In this document: piece by piece, positions 8,636 through 17,381 of the stretch
How the letters are laid out: each line of letters begins with the position of its first letter
Numbering within the stretch: position 1 is the first letter of the stretch
From: Collinsella sp944321445
GTDB taxonomy: Bacteria; Actinomycetota; Coriobacteriia; Coriobacteriales; Coriobacteriaceae
Reading direction: 5' to 3' (one strand)
DNA: 64,000 nt
NCBI RefSeq assembly: GCF_030371825.1
Contig: NZ_JAUDDM010000005.1
Made by a program: the position numbers and the translations under genes
The notes under the pieces: generated by a model
Databases searched by the model: none
The model's input: the letters and a program-made list of their open reading frames with translations, nothing else
What the model was told of the DNA's origin: nothing

Positions 8636-8687
8636 ACAGCGCCCGCGCCCCAAGATACCCATTCGGGTCTTGGGGCGTGGGCGCTGT
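8636..8687. terminator. Bidirectional hairpin between convergent genes
   Basis: An inverted repeat (ACAGCGCCCGCGCCCCAAGA against its near-complement at 8668-8687, with G:T pairs) lies between the zinc-ribbon gene and the convergent DUF1385 gene. The stable stem of about 20 bp suits a bidirectional terminator, although T-runs are weak. Confidence 0.7.
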
Positions 8688-8726
8688 CGCATACGTGAAT
8701 CGACATGAGCTGCAGCTGCGTTCAGC

Positions 8727-9815
8727 CTACGCCGCGCTTTCCGCCAGCTCAGCTGCGGGTTCCTCCACACCTTCGATCTCTTCCGCCGCCGCGCGCTCGC
8801 GGGAATCAACGCGCTTCAGCGCCTCGATGGCGCATTCGAGCATGCCCGGGTCGGCCTTGCGCGTGGTGAGACGCTGCATCTGCAATCCCGGCCACAGCGC
8901 AATCTTGACCAGCGGATTATCCGGATGCGAGCCAGCCCACTTTACCGTGACCTCGTAGGACACGCCGGCCACGATGGGCAACATTACTAGGCGCGAGCAG
9001 AACACGAAGAGTGACCGCACGATGCCCTCGAGCCCCAGTGCCTCGGCCCAAGCGCCGACCGGCACCACGGCGTGCAGGATAAGCGCCACGCCCACGGTCA
9101 TCACCAAAAACGCGGTGCCGCAGCGCACGTGCAGGCGCGAGAACTTCGCTGCGTTCTCGGGCGTGAGCGGCAGCCCGTGCTCAAAGCAGTGGATCGACTG
9201 GTGCTCGGCGCCGTGGTAGCCGTACATGCGCGCCATGTCGGGGATGAGCCCCACGCCGCCCACGTACGCGATGAGCACCGTGATGCGCAGCAGCGCCTCG
9301 ACGATGTTCCACTCAAGCGAGTTGTCGGCCGAAAGCTCGCCGACCAGCAGGTTTGTAAGGAACAGCGGCACGGCGACAAAAATGCCCACGCCCAGAAGCA
9401 CGCCGATGCACACCGAGATGACCATGGCGATCCCCATGCCGGAGTCACCCTGCTTGTCAGCATCGTCGCCGGTAGAAGCGCCATCATTGTCGGCGGGCGC
9501 GCCGCTATCTTCCTTCTCATCCTCAAAGTCAAACGCATGCTCAGACGCGATGTCGAGCGCGCGGTACGCAAGCACCATCGACTCTGCGAACGACACGCAG
9601 CCGCGGATGATAGGCCAGCGCATCCAGCCGGGGCGTGTCGAGGGGTCCGGCAGGTCGTGCTCTTCAACATATATGCTGCCGTCTTCGCAGCGTACGGCGA
9701 CTGCCCAGTTGAGCTTGCCGCGCATCATGACGCCCTCGAGCGTCGCCGATCCGCCAATATGCGTGCAGAACAGCTCGCCTTCTTCGGCGATGTCCTGTTG
9801 CGAATGCTTTGCCAT
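8727..9815 (-). CDS. DUF1385 family membrane protein (YqhQ-like)
   Basis: A 362-residue protein with the conserved DUF1385 hallmarks: an N-terminal GGSATLEGVMMRGKLNWAVA, the central YGYHGAEHQSIHCFEHGLPL (His-rich conserved core), and LHVRCGTAFL. Four or more membrane helices lie between about 135 and 305. The acidic insert at about 100-130 (DFEDEKEDSGAP...) is low complexity. Family members often sit beside prfA; here prfA is 5 kb downstream, separated by an epimerase-like gene and an amino acid transporter. The biochemical role is unknown. Confidence 0.88.
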   Translation of the reverse strand: MAKHSQQDIAEEGELFCTHIGGSATLEGVMMRGKLNWAVAVRCEDGSIYVEEHDLPDPSTRPGWMRWPIIRGCVSFAESMVLAYRALDIASEHAFDFEDEKEDSGAPADNDGASTGDDADKQGDSGMGIAMVISVCIGVLLGVGIFVAVPLFLTNLLVGELSADNSLEWNIVEALLRITVLIAYVGGVGLIPDMARMYGYHGAEHQSIHCFEHGLPLTPENAAKFSRLHVRCGTAFLVMTVGVALILHAVVPVGAWAEALGLEGIVRSLFVFCSRLVMLPIVAGVSYEVTVKWAGSHPDNPLVKIALWPGLQMQRLTTRKADPGMLECAIEALKRVDSRERAAAEEIEGVEEPAAELAESAA

Positions 9816-10027
9816 GGAAACCCTTCCGGTCCGAAATGCATTCGCACAAGCTTAGCGCGAAGGAGCACCGGCGGAGGGGTCAGACGCAACGACGCGCCCG
9901 ACCCTCACGAACGCGACAGAACAAGTAGCGCCCTGCCGTCAAGGACTAACGCGATTGTTTGCTGCTGGGGCACCGGCGATGGCACATGAGGTTCCGCGCG
10001 TCTCATTGATGCAAGTGACGCCTGTAG

Positions 10028-10253
10028 TAGACAAATGTGGTCAATATGCATTATTCAACCCGAGTATCCGACGCATGTAGTGGCTGTTCCAATCGTATAT
10101 GCCGGACATGAACATGGCGAACTGTTAGAAACGGCTGTGACAGGAAACAAAATGAGGCTCTACGCACCAATCAAACGGCATTCGAACTGCAAGTGCTCCT
10201 TGACGAGCGAATTTCACGCCATCGTAAAAATGCATATCGACCACAAATGTCTA
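10028..10253. repeat. Inverted-end element, family A, copy 1 (226 bp)
   Basis: The left end TAGACAAATGTGGTCAATAT (10028 onward) and right end (10229-10253, finishing CCACAAATGTCTA) are inverted relatives of the ends found at 32991, 33286, 61514 and 63083. Both ends of this copy carry the same local variant (TGTGGTC), unlike the GGGTC seen elsewhere. The interior of about 176 bp has no ORF worth calling. It occupies the spacer between the DUF1385 gene and the epimerase-like gene. Confidence 0.75.
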
Positions 10254-10402
10254 TCCTTGCATGAAGCGCTTGCCAAGAGGCGGCCAGAACGTTACTCACG
10301 GGCGGCGATCAGTGCCCGTGCACGTCCGCAAAGCGTAAGCACAGCCATTGCGGGCGCCTCGCCGCCCACCGGATGCGCCGCAGTCCCACCCCGACGGCGC
10401 GA

Positions 10403-10408
10403 TATAGT
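10403..10408 (+). promoter_or_regulatory. Candidate -10 box of the epimerase-like gene
   Basis: TATAGT lies 69 bp upstream of the ATG at 10477. No convincing -35 was seen. The remainder of 10254-10402 shows no gene. Confidence 0.3.
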
Positions 10409-10476
10409 GAGACGCACAGGGCAAAAACGCCAAGCGGCGCCACCCGCCCGTCACCTCAACACCGCAAGGAGCAGCT

Positions 10477-11379
10477 ATGTCCACCATCACCACCATCTCT
10501 CGTGGCGGCCTCACCGCCAGCATCGACAGCATGGGCGCGCAGCTCACAAGCCTCGCGCTCAACGGCAACGAGTACCTGTGGCAGGCCGATCCGGCATTTT
10601 GGGGCAAGCACGCGCCGGTGCTGTTCCCCATCGTGGGCAACCTGCGCAACGACTTCGCCGAGTCCGCCCAGGGCCCGTGCCGCATGGGGCGCCACGGCCT
10701 GGCGCGCATCAACGAGCACAAACTGGTCGCCACCAGCGAAGACGGCTCGTCGGCCACCTTCGAGTTCGTCAGCTCCGATCAAACCCGCGAGGCCTTCCCG
10801 TACGACTTCAAGCTCAACATGACCTATGCGCTCACCGGCCCGGCGTCGCTCACGCAAACCTTCACCGTCACCAATACCGGCAGCGTTGACCTGCCGTTTT
10901 CCGTCGGCGGCCACCCCGCGTTCAACATCCCTGCGCCCGGCGGCGCCGAGGCGGGCGAGACCTTCGAGGACTACGAGTTCCACTTCGCCGAGCCCTGGAC
11001 CGCCGCATGCCCCAAGATCGTCGCCGGCGGCTTGGCCGACCCCACCGACACGTTCACGCCGGTCAACCAGGCAGATGCCCTGCCGCTCACGCGCGATTGC
11101 TTCGCGTACGACACCATGATCTTCGACCACGTGCCCGGCAACACCATCTCGCTGGTGGGGAAGAAATCCGGCCACGGTATCCAGGTCGACTTCCCCGGCT
11201 TCGACTTCCTCGGTGTGTGGTCCGCACCCGGCGCGCCCTTCGTCGCACTCGAGCCCTGGACCGGCCACGCCACCTACACCACCGAAGACGACATCCTGGA
11301 GCACAAGGAGGGCATCACCATCCTCGCCCCGGGCAAAACAAGCACCAGCTCCTTCACCATCACGCTGCTGGGAAAATAG
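10477..11379 (+). CDS. Aldose 1-epimerase family protein (LacX/YihR-like)
   Basis: A 300-residue protein with a CAAGGAGC ribosome binding site. Galactose-mutarotase-fold landmarks are present: an early SMGAQLTSLALNGNEYLW, the substrate-binding HG in RMGRHGLARI (about 68-77), the conserved SVGGHPAFNIP (about 142-152) and an acidic catalytic region near FVALEPWTGHA. The LacX subgroup interconverts anomers of phosphorylated or unusual sugars. No sugar operon is adjacent, so the substrate is open. The last codons overlap a family C repeat. Confidence 0.85.
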   Translation: MSTITTISRGGLTASIDSMGAQLTSLALNGNEYLWQADPAFWGKHAPVLFPIVGNLRNDFAESAQGPCRMGRHGLARINEHKLVATSEDGSSATFEFVSSDQTREAFPYDFKLNMTYALTGPASLTQTFTVTNTGSVDLPFSVGGHPAFNIPAPGGAEAGETFEDYEFHFAEPWTAACPKIVAGGLADPTDTFTPVNQADALPLTRDCFAYDTMIFDHVPGNTISLVGKKSGHGIQVDFPGFDFLGVWSAPGAPFVALEPWTGHATYTTEDDILEHKEGITILAPGKTSTSSFTITLLGK

Positions 11380-11400
11380 GGACAGGCACTTTTTTCCCAC
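11369..11400. repeat. GGGACAGGCAC repeat, family C
   Basis: GGGAAAATAGGGACAGGCAC followed by TTTTTTCCCAC. It overlaps the epimerase-like stop codon, so the terminal Gly-Lys codons are encoded within the repeat. The GGGAAAA and TTTTTTCCC ends can pair into a stem with a T-run, consistent with termination. Confidence 0.7.
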
Positions 11401-11647
11401 GGGGGCGGGCCACGTTCGCTTTCAGGCACCCGGCCCGCCCCCGCGGCGCACCATACCTGCTTCAAAATTGAGTTTCATGCATGTTTCCTGCCACCTTTGG
11501 GTGGCTTTCTGCATAAAGGCGCGGTATGCTGCCACCTTGTACGCGTAACTTTCTCGCATTAAGTTGCAAGGGGGAGGGGAATGGGTCCCCTCCGGTTGCG
11601 TCGTACGGAAGGGGTCATACACAAAAACTTTTGGAAGGGAAACCATC

Positions 11648-12583
11648 ATGACCAAGAATTCCTTTGCAAACGCGCAGCCAGGGCAGTGCTCTCGCCGCGA
11701 TTTCCTCAAGCTCTCCGGGCTCACGGCGTTCAGCGTGGGAGGCATGATGTTCCTGACCGGATGCGGCCCCGCCGCGCAGGACTCGGGTGACGACGCCGAC
11801 GCCGGCTCCGCCACCGACGATACCGCTGCGGGCGACAACGCCACGCTGGGCGACGGCACCACGCTGCGCGTTGGCATGGAGGCTGCTTACGCCCCCTACA
11901 ACTGGCAGGTCTCCGAGGCCTCCGATTACACCATCCCCATCGATAACGTCGACGGCGCTTACGCCGACGGCTACGACGTGCAGGTCGCCAAGATCATCGC
12001 CGATAGCCTGGGCCTCGAGCCCGTCGCGGTCAAGCTCGACTTCGCCGCGCTCATCGACTCGCTCAACAACGGCCAGATCGACATCGTGTGCGCCGGCATG
12101 TCCGTCACGCCTGAGCGCGAGGACTCCGCCGACTTCTCCGATTCCTACGTCGACGACGACATCGTCATGATCACCAAGAAGGACTCCGCCTACGCCGGCG
12201 CCACCACGTTCGCCGAGCTCGCGGGCGCGTCCATCATGGGCCAGGCCGCCACGATGTACGACGACGTCATCGAGCAGATCCCCGATGTCAACCACATGAC
12301 TCCGGGCGAGACCGTCCCCGCTGTCGTCGAGAGCCTGGCTTCCGGCACGAGCGACATCATCACCTACTCGATGCTGTCTGTGCCCAAGCTGATCGAGACC
12401 TATCCCGACTTTGTCGAGCTCGAGATGACCGACAAGTTCGAGGGCTCCGTCATGCCCGACAACGCGGCCATCGCCAAGGGCCAGGACGCCATCCTCGAGC
12501 AGATCAACGAGATCATCGCGACCATTTCCGACGAGGACCGTCAGACGATGTGGAACGAGTGCATGGATCGCCAGCCGGCGTAA
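11648..12583 (+). CDS. Amino acid ABC transporter substrate-binding lipoprotein
   Basis: A 311-residue protein; the ATG at 11648 follows GGAAGGGAA. It begins with a twin-arginine-like motif (CSRRDFLKLSGL) and a lipobox (MFLTGC), so it is probably Tat-exported and lipid-anchored. The mature part is a family 3 periplasmic-type binding fold: LRVGMEAAYAPYNW, then IDIVCAGMSVTPEREDSADFS (the polar amino acid signature), then the second lobe. A following permease and ATPase complete the importer. The specificity cannot be read from the sequence; cationic or other polar amino acids are possible. Confidence 0.9.
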   Translation: MTKNSFANAQPGQCSRRDFLKLSGLTAFSVGGMMFLTGCGPAAQDSGDDADAGSATDDTAAGDNATLGDGTTLRVGMEAAYAPYNWQVSEASDYTIPIDNVDGAYADGYDVQVAKIIADSLGLEPVAVKLDFAALIDSLNNGQIDIVCAGMSVTPEREDSADFSDSYVDDDIVMITKKDSAYAGATTFAELAGASIMGQAATMYDDVIEQIPDVNHMTPGETVPAVVESLASGTSDIITYSMLSVPKLIETYPDFVELEMTDKFEGSVMPDNAAIAKGQDAILEQINEIIATISDEDRQTMWNECMDRQPA

Positions 12584-12685
12584 CCCGTACAGCACGCAGG
12601 TCCAACTCTTAGCTTTTCAGGGCGCGCGTTTTGACCGTTTTGGTCGACGCGCGTCCTACGTGTCTCAATCGATAAGGAGAAAACC

Positions 12686-13891
12686 ATGAGCTCTGCCCAA
12701 TCTGGCGAGCAGATGACGCCGAGGAAGCGGGGCACATTCGCCTCGTTTATCCTTGACGACCACCGCTATGTGCTGCTGGGCACGAGTGCGGTGGCGTTCC
12801 TGGGTATGCTGCTGTCGAGCCAGCCGCGCCCCCGCCTGAGCCTCCTCGCAAACGCCTTCACCGTCGAGCTGGTCATGTACTACCTGCTCGCAGCGTGGCT
12901 CGTCCTTTCCGCCATCGCTCTGGTGTTCAAGCTCACGCACTGGAAGACGTACGTCACGACCTCGCCGTTCACCAAACCAGCCGTCGCGCGTGTGCTGCGC
13001 ATCGCCTCCTACGTGGTGTGGGCCATGACCTTCGTGCTGCTCATCGACCGTGTGGTCCTGGGCATCGCGTCGGCCTGGCAGGCGGCTATGTCGGCCGAGA
13101 AGGTCCCCACCGACGACATGCTCGAGAGCATGTGCTACATCCTGTGGAACGGTCGCCAGACCTTCATCACCGGCTTCATCACCACGGTTGAGCTGGCCGT
13201 GTTCGGCACCGTCATCGCGTTTTTCCTCGCGCTGCTGCTGGTGTTCTGCCGCATCCAAACCATCGACCGCCCCGATAACGATTTCATCCGCTTCTGGAAG
13301 AAGGTCGGCTGCGGTTTCGCCAAGGTTTACTCCACCGTCGTGCGCGGCACGCCCATGATGGTCCAGGCCATGGTCATCTACTACGGCGTGTTCGGCCTGT
13401 TCCGCATGACGGCGCTCACCACCACGCAAATCAACGGCATCTGGACGACGTTCCTTGCCGGTCTCGTGACCATCACGCTCAACTCGACCGCCTACATGAT
13501 GGAGGTCCTGCGCGGCGGTATCGAGTCGGTCGACAAAGGCCAAATGGAGGCGGCGCGTTCGCTCGGCTTGTCGCAGTGGCAGGCGATGATGAAGGTCGTC
13601 TTCCCCCAGGGCATCAAGTTCGCGATCCCCGGCCTGTCCAACGAGCTGGTCATCAACATCAAGGACTCGTCGGTGCTCTCGGTCATCGGCACCTTTGACC
13701 TCATGTTCGCCACCACGACGGTCGCCGGCATCTACTACCAGCAGTTCCGCACGGCATTGATCTCCACGGTGATCTACCTCATGCTCACCATGCTCGCTTC
13801 GTGGCTGCTCAGCAAGTTTGCCAAGCGCTTCGACGTCAAGAGCGAGACCATGGGCAGCACGTCCGACCAGACCATGCTGGGGGAGGAGTAA
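12686..13891 (+). CDS. Amino acid ABC transporter permease with N-terminal membrane extension
   Basis: A 401-residue protein with an AAGGAG site. The C-terminal 230 residues are a standard polar amino acid permease with the EAA motif (GQMEAARSLGLSQWQAMMKVVFPQ) that contacts the ATPase. The N-terminal about 145 residues add three extra hydrophobic segments (around 25-45, 58-80 and 100-128), which the usual 220-residue family members lack. It sits 102 bp after the binding protein and 3 bp before the ATPase gene. The extension might be a scaffold, but nothing visible decides this. Confidence 0.88.
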   Translation: MSSAQSGEQMTPRKRGTFASFILDDHRYVLLGTSAVAFLGMLLSSQPRPRLSLLANAFTVELVMYYLLAAWLVLSAIALVFKLTHWKTYVTTSPFTKPAVARVLRIASYVVWAMTFVLLIDRVVLGIASAWQAAMSAEKVPTDDMLESMCYILWNGRQTFITGFITTVELAVFGTVIAFFLALLLVFCRIQTIDRPDNDFIRFWKKVGCGFAKVYSTVVRGTPMMVQAMVIYYGVFGLFRMTALTTTQINGIWTTFLAGLVTITLNSTAYMMEVLRGGIESVDKGQMEAARSLGLSQWQAMMKVVFPQGIKFAIPGLSNELVINIKDSSVLSVIGTFDLMFATTTVAGIYYQQFRTALISTVIYLMLTMLASWLLSKFAKRFDVKSETMGSTSDQTMLGEE

Positions 13892-13894
13892 GCC

Positions 13895-14650
13895 ATGACG
13901 CAAACCGTTGCATCCGAGCCAATGGTCCGCATCGAGGGCCTGCGCAAATCGTTCGGTAGCCACGAGGTACTGCGCGACATCAACTTCGACGTCATGCCCG
14001 GCCAGGTGGTCACCATCATCGGCGCGTCCGGTTCCGGCAAGTCCACGCTGCTGCGCTGCATCAACCTGCTCGAGACGCCCGACGCCGGCCACGTGTGGTT
14101 CCACGGCGAGGACCTGGCTGCCCAGCACGTCGACGTGAACCGCCTGCGCGAGAAGATCGGCATGGTGTTCCAGGGCTTCAACCTGTTCAACAACATGAAC
14201 GTGCTGGACAACTGCACGCTCGCGCCTGTGACGCTCAAGAAGATGAAGAAGGCCGAAGCCGAGCAGGTGGCCATGAAGCACCTGGAGTCCGTTGGCCTTG
14301 CCGACTTTGCCCGCGCCGGCGTGCAGACGCTCTCCGGCGGCCAGAAGCAGCGCGTGGCCATCGCGCGCGCCCTGTGTATGCAGCCCGACCTCATGCTCTT
14401 CGACGAGCCCACCAGCGCCCTTGACCCCGAGATCGTGGGCGAGGTGCTCGAGGTCATGCGCGGCCTCGCGGCCGACGGCATGACCATGGTTGTCGTCACG
14501 CACGAGATGGCCTTCGCCAAGACCGTTTCGGACCGCGTCGTCTTCATGGACAAGGGCGTCATCGCAGAAGAGGGCACCCCGGCCGAGATCTTCGGCAACC
14601 CCAAGCATCCCCGCACCCGCGAGTTCCTCTCCCGCTACCTCGACGACTAA
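13895..14650 (+). CDS. Amino acid ABC transporter ATP-binding protein (GlnQ-like)
   Basis: A 251-residue ATPase with Walker A GASGSGKST, Q-loop VFQGFNLF, signature LSGGQKQR, Walker B LMLFDEPTSALD and switch His in VVVTHEMAFAK. The start overlaps nothing but is only 3 bp after the permease stop. It powers import of the amino acid captured by the lipoprotein two genes upstream. The C-terminal FGNPKHPRTREFLSRYL is typical of the GlnQ/HisP group. Confidence 0.93.
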   Translation: MTQTVASEPMVRIEGLRKSFGSHEVLRDINFDVMPGQVVTIIGASGSGKSTLLRCINLLETPDAGHVWFHGEDLAAQHVDVNRLREKIGMVFQGFNLFNNMNVLDNCTLAPVTLKKMKKAEAEQVAMKHLESVGLADFARAGVQTLSGGQKQRVAIARALCMQPDLMLFDEPTSALDPEIVGEVLEVMRGLAADGMTMVVVTHEMAFAKTVSDRVVFMDKGVIAEEGTPAEIFGNPKHPRTREFLSRYLDD

Positions 14651-14651
14651 C

Positions 14652-14682
14652 GACGCACTTCTCCCCGGGGGAGAAGTGCGTC
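14652..14682. repeat. Perfect 15-bp-arm palindrome, family F, copy 1
   Basis: GACGCACTTCTCCCC, one central G, then the exact reverse complement. A second copy with central A is at 46893-46923. Both lie directly after operon ends. Confidence 0.85.
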
Positions 14683-14692
14683 ATCGACCGTT

Positions 14693-14728
14693 ACGCTCCG
14701 GCGTCGCTCACGCGGCCCGGAGCGTTTT
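14693..14728 (+). terminator. Intrinsic terminator after the amino acid transporter operon
   Basis: ACGCTCCGG pairs with CCGGAGCGT across a 15-base loop and is followed by TTTT. It lies 43 bp after the ATPase stop codon. Confidence 0.75.
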
Positions 14729-14837
14729 CAGTTGCAGCCAAATCACAAAAAGACTCCTGTGGGCCCGCCGCCCGCCGGGCCATGTGGACGTTTTGCGCAC
14801 GTCAGGGCCGCCACCAACCCCGACGCCCCGCCTTCGC

Positions 14838-14865
14838 TTGCCCCGCGCGCCAAGCCGGGTATGAT
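14838..14865 (+). promoter_or_regulatory. Candidate prfA promoter
   Basis: TTGCCC (14838-14843) and TATGAT (14860-14865), 16 bp apart, lie about 140 bp upstream of prfA. The remaining part of 14729-15007 shows no gene. Confidence 0.45.
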
Positions 14866-15007
14866 AGGTGGTCGAGAGAAAGGGTTCGCGCGTGTATCTA
14901 AAATTCGACATGTTCTAGCTGGGCTCATATAGCGCCTGCGCGTCGGGCGGCCCTCATGTCATCTTCATACCGCGGGCGCGTACCCGCAAACTGCAAAGGA
15001 TCACATC

Positions 15008-16078
15008 ATGCGCGACAAGCTGGAAAAACTCATCGCTGCCTACGAGGAGCTCGAGAAGAGGCTTTCTGACCCCTCGGTGGCTTCCGACATCAAGGAATTT
15101 ACGCGCCTCAACAAGGAGTACGCGCATCAGACACCGCTGGTGACGGCTGCCCGCGAGTACCTGGGCGCGCTCGACGACATCGAGGCTGCCAAGGAAATGC
15201 AGCGCGACACGTCCGATCCGGACGAGAAGGCCATGCTGCAGGAGGACATCGCCGCCAACGAGGCCAAGCTCCCGCAGCTCGAGGAAGACATCAAGTTCAT
15301 GCTCATCCCGGGCGACCCCAACGACGAGAAGAACACCATCGTCGAGATCCGCTCCGCCGCCGGCGGCGACGAGGCGGCCATCTTCGCGGGAGACCTGTTC
15401 AAGATGTACCAGCGCTTCTGCGATCACCAGGGCTGGAAGCTTGAGGTGCTCGATGCCAGCCCCAGCGACGCGGGCGGCTTCAAGTCCATCGAGTTCAAGG
15501 TCAACGGCGACAAGGTCTATTCCGTCATGAAGTACGAGAGTGGCGTGCACCGCGTGCAGCGTGTGCCGAAGACCGAGAGCCAGGGCCGCATCCAGACCTC
15601 TACGGCAACCGTCGCCGTGCTGCCCGAGGCCGACGAGATTGACGTCCAGATCAACCAGGCTGACTTGCGCATCGATACGTATTGCGCGTCCGGCCCCGGT
15701 GGTCAGTGCGTGAACACCACGTATTCCGCGGTGCGCATCACCCACCTGCCCACCAACACCGTGGTGCAGTCGCAGGAGCAGCGCTCGCAGATCCAGAACC
15801 GCGAGGTCTGTATGCAGATGCTGCGCGCGCGCCTGTACGAGATGGAGCTCGAGAAGCAGCAGGCCGAGCTGGGTGCGGAGCGCCAGAGCCAAATCGGCCA
15901 CGGCAACCGTTCGGAGAAGATCCGCACGTACAACCAGCCGCAGGACCGCGTGACCGACCACCGCATCGGCTTCAACTCCACCTACAACGGCGTGCTGCTG
16001 GGCGATCAGCTGAGCGCCGTGATCGAGGCGCTTGCCGCCGCCGATCGCGCAGAGAAGCTTGCCCAGGCCGTGGACTAA
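15008..16078 (+). CDS. prfA: Peptide chain release factor 1
   Basis: A 356-residue class I release factor of normal length. The codon-recognition loop contains PKT (in RVPKTESQGR), which marks RF1 rather than RF2 (SPF). The catalytic GGQ at residues 231-233 triggers peptide release at UAA/UAG. The residue after GGQ is Cys (GGQCVNTTYS), where the family nearly always has His and a later Asp (GGQHVNTTDS). Downstream, SQEQRSQIQNREVC also departs from the usual ERSQxxNK pattern. The rest aligns well, so the gene looks functional. It is followed by a clear terminator and is not in an operon with prmC here. Confidence 0.95.
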   Translation: MRDKLEKLIAAYEELEKRLSDPSVASDIKEFTRLNKEYAHQTPLVTAAREYLGALDDIEAAKEMQRDTSDPDEKAMLQEDIAANEAKLPQLEEDIKFMLIPGDPNDEKNTIVEIRSAAGGDEAAIFAGDLFKMYQRFCDHQGWKLEVLDASPSDAGGFKSIEFKVNGDKVYSVMKYESGVHRVQRVPKTESQGRIQTSTATVAVLPEADEIDVQINQADLRIDTYCASGPGGQCVNTTYSAVRITHLPTNTVVQSQEQRSQIQNREVCMQMLRARLYEMELEKQQAELGAERQSQIGHGNRSEKIRTYNQPQDRVTDHRIGFNSTYNGVLLGDQLSAVIEALAAADRAEKLAQAVD

Positions 16079-16115
16079 CAGCGGCGCCGCGAGCAAACAC
16101 ATATCGCTAGATGAC

Positions 16116-16149
16116 GCGGGCGAGGGGTATGAACCCCCTCGCCCGCTTT
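16116..16149 (+). terminator. Intrinsic terminator of prfA
   Basis: GCGGGCGAGGGG (16116-16127) pairs with CCCCTCGCCCGC (16135-16146) around a short loop and is followed by TTT. Confidence 0.85.
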
Positions 16150-16309
16150 GCATTAGCGGCTCGGCAGGGGAGAGACGCCGGCCGAAATACCTATGGAAAA
16201 CTTCAAACTCTAATATCTGATTAATATTAGAAAATACACTCACACATACGTAGAAACAATAATAGACATATCGTTCACCGAATTTGGTAACCCACTCGTA
16301 AAACCGTGC

Positions 16310-16356
16310 TATCATCGGCCCACGCTCGTCGGCGGAACCGCGTGCTAGGCAGCGCC
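16310..16356 (+). promoter_or_regulatory. Leader of small membrane peptide gene 1, with 5' pairing element
   Basis: TATCAT (16310-16315) is a candidate -10. Downstream, TAGGCAGCGCC (16346-16356) is the exact reverse complement of GGCGCTGCCTA at 16538-16548 in the 3' untranslated region. The same 5'/3' complementarity (10 bp) is kept at the second locus. Long-range 5'-3' pairing that blocks translation of full-length mRNA is known for several type I toxin mRNAs such as hok. The pairing is seen in sequence; the role is inferred. Confidence 0.6.
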
Positions 16357-16385
16357 ACCCCTTTGAGAAAAGGAAGGAGCTGCCC

Positions 16386-16517
16386 ATGATCGATTTGATT
16401 GTTCAAGTCGTCAAGTTCCTGACCGCATTGGTCGAACTGGCGATCACGATATTCAACGTCATGACCGCGCGTAGGAAAGCCCGTAGAAATGCGAGGGGCC
16501 ACAAGCGAAAACGCTAG
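16386..16517 (+). CDS. Small hydrophobic/basic peptide, candidate type I toxin 1
   Basis: A 43-codon gene with a strong GGAAGGAG site. Residues 1-25 (MIDLIVQVVKFLTALVELAI...) form one membrane helix; residues 29-43 (RRKARRNARGHKRKR) are almost wholly basic. It is homologous to the 48-residue peptide encoded at 17648-17794 on the other strand: both have FLTALV or LLTALV, a second hydrophobic half, then an Arg/Lys tail. Upstream (GGCAGCGCC) and downstream (GGCGCTGCCTAA...CGTAGGCC) flanks are shared too. Single-helix peptides with basic tails under antisense control are typical type I toxins; a membrane-active or regulatory peptide is the alternative. Confidence 0.7.
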   Translation: MIDLIVQVVKFLTALVELAITIFNVMTARRKARRNARGHKRKR

Positions 16518-16573
16518 CGGCCCTAAGTAGTATCAACGGCGCTGCCTAACGATCCGAAACGTAGGCCGCCGTC
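16496..16573 (-). ncRNA. Candidate antisense RNA to small peptide gene 1
   Basis: On the minus strand a TACAAT -10 (16580-16585) would start a transcript near 16573 running into the peptide gene's 3' end. It would cover the 3' pairing element (16538-16548). A stem GGGCC...GGCCC (16496-16523) matches in position the terminator hairpin of the better candidate antisense RNA at locus 2. The -35 and the T-run are weak here, so confidence is low. Confidence 0.4.
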
Positions 16574-16867
16574 AATCCCATTGTATCTCATACGTTACAG
16601 GCACAGCTGAAGAAATCTGCTTCGCCTGTGTGAGATGGGCTCTTTGAATCACATCTGCTCGCCGAAATCGCCAGCGACAGGCTGCTCCGGTGTTCTATTA
16701 AGCGCTTCGTTGGGCTCCCGACTGCCCGTCAAATCTATTGGTCCGCTGGTCGTGGTCAATAATGCGTCGAGTCGGGTTTTTGCCGTCTTCGGAGGCCGTC
16801 AAGTTGGCAATTCGCGCGCCCAAACGTCGGAATCAGGGCTCGTTCCGCTCCGTTTTCAGGCATTTCG

Positions 16868-16900
16868 AGTGGGGTATCGCCACCATGGCGATACCCCACC
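16868..16900. repeat. 14-bp-arm palindrome
   Basis: GTGGGGTATCGCCA pairs with TGGCGATACCCCAC around a 3-base loop (16869-16899). Apart from this, 16590-17060 holds only weak ORFs with no recognisable product and appears to be degenerate sequence. Confidence 0.7.
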
Positions 16901-17065
16901 TATGCATGCTAGGCATAAAACATATCGACAACAAACGCCAACATTAAAACCAGTAACATGCCGAATCCCGACTCGACGGATTTTTGACCATGCCCCCGGA
17001 GCGGATACGCTTGAGGCCACGCGCGAGCGCCCACGCCGTCATCTTTCCGCCCCGCAGCCGCCCAT

Positions 17066-17190
17066 CTAACGAAACTATAGGGCGGAATCCTTGCGTTAGA
17101 ACCACGACAGCCTCCCTAACGAAACTTTGCTTGCATTAGAGCGCCAGCCAAAATCTCTAACGTAAGAAAACGCCCAAAAAGTTTCGTTAG
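17066..17190. repeat. Cluster of CTAACGAAACT repeats
   Basis: CTAACGAAACT occurs at 17066 and 17116 in direct orientation and inverted at 17180-17190. TTGCGTTAGA and TTGCATTAGA lie at 17091 and 17131. The units resemble the arms of family E (GTTAGCGAACGAAACGG at 6417 and 30365), so this may be a decayed or composite member. Confidence 0.55.
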
Positions 17191-17224
17191 AGGTAGGCTG
17201 TTCTCGAAGCTGTCCTGTAATCTA

Positions 17225-17381
17225 TGCGTTACACTAAACCCAGCGGCAGGCCTACGCTTGGATACCTAGGCAGCGCCGTTTACGTTTATTGGGCCACGAG
17301 CGTTACCGGCGCTTGCGGCCCTTCTTTTTACGTCTGCGGCGTTTGTTGTGCCTACGCACGATTGGGATAGCTGTAAGTACA
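17225..17381. repeat. Tandem duplication, unit A (matches 17576-17732)
   Basis: About 157 bp beginning TGCGTTACACTAAACCCAGC are nearly identical to 17576-17732, an offset of 351 bp. Each unit contains the 3' half of the small peptide gene, its 3' untranslated region and the antisense promoter -10 region. Confidence 0.85.

Noticed and set aside
12665..14608. 647-codon open frame opposite the permease and ATPase genes
   Set aside because: Same reasoning: a shadow of two clear transporter genes.
16590..17060. Small ORFs after peptide gene 1 (for example 16738-16947)
   Set aside because: No ribosome binding site, no recognisable product, and they cross a hairpin; they are probably chance frames.
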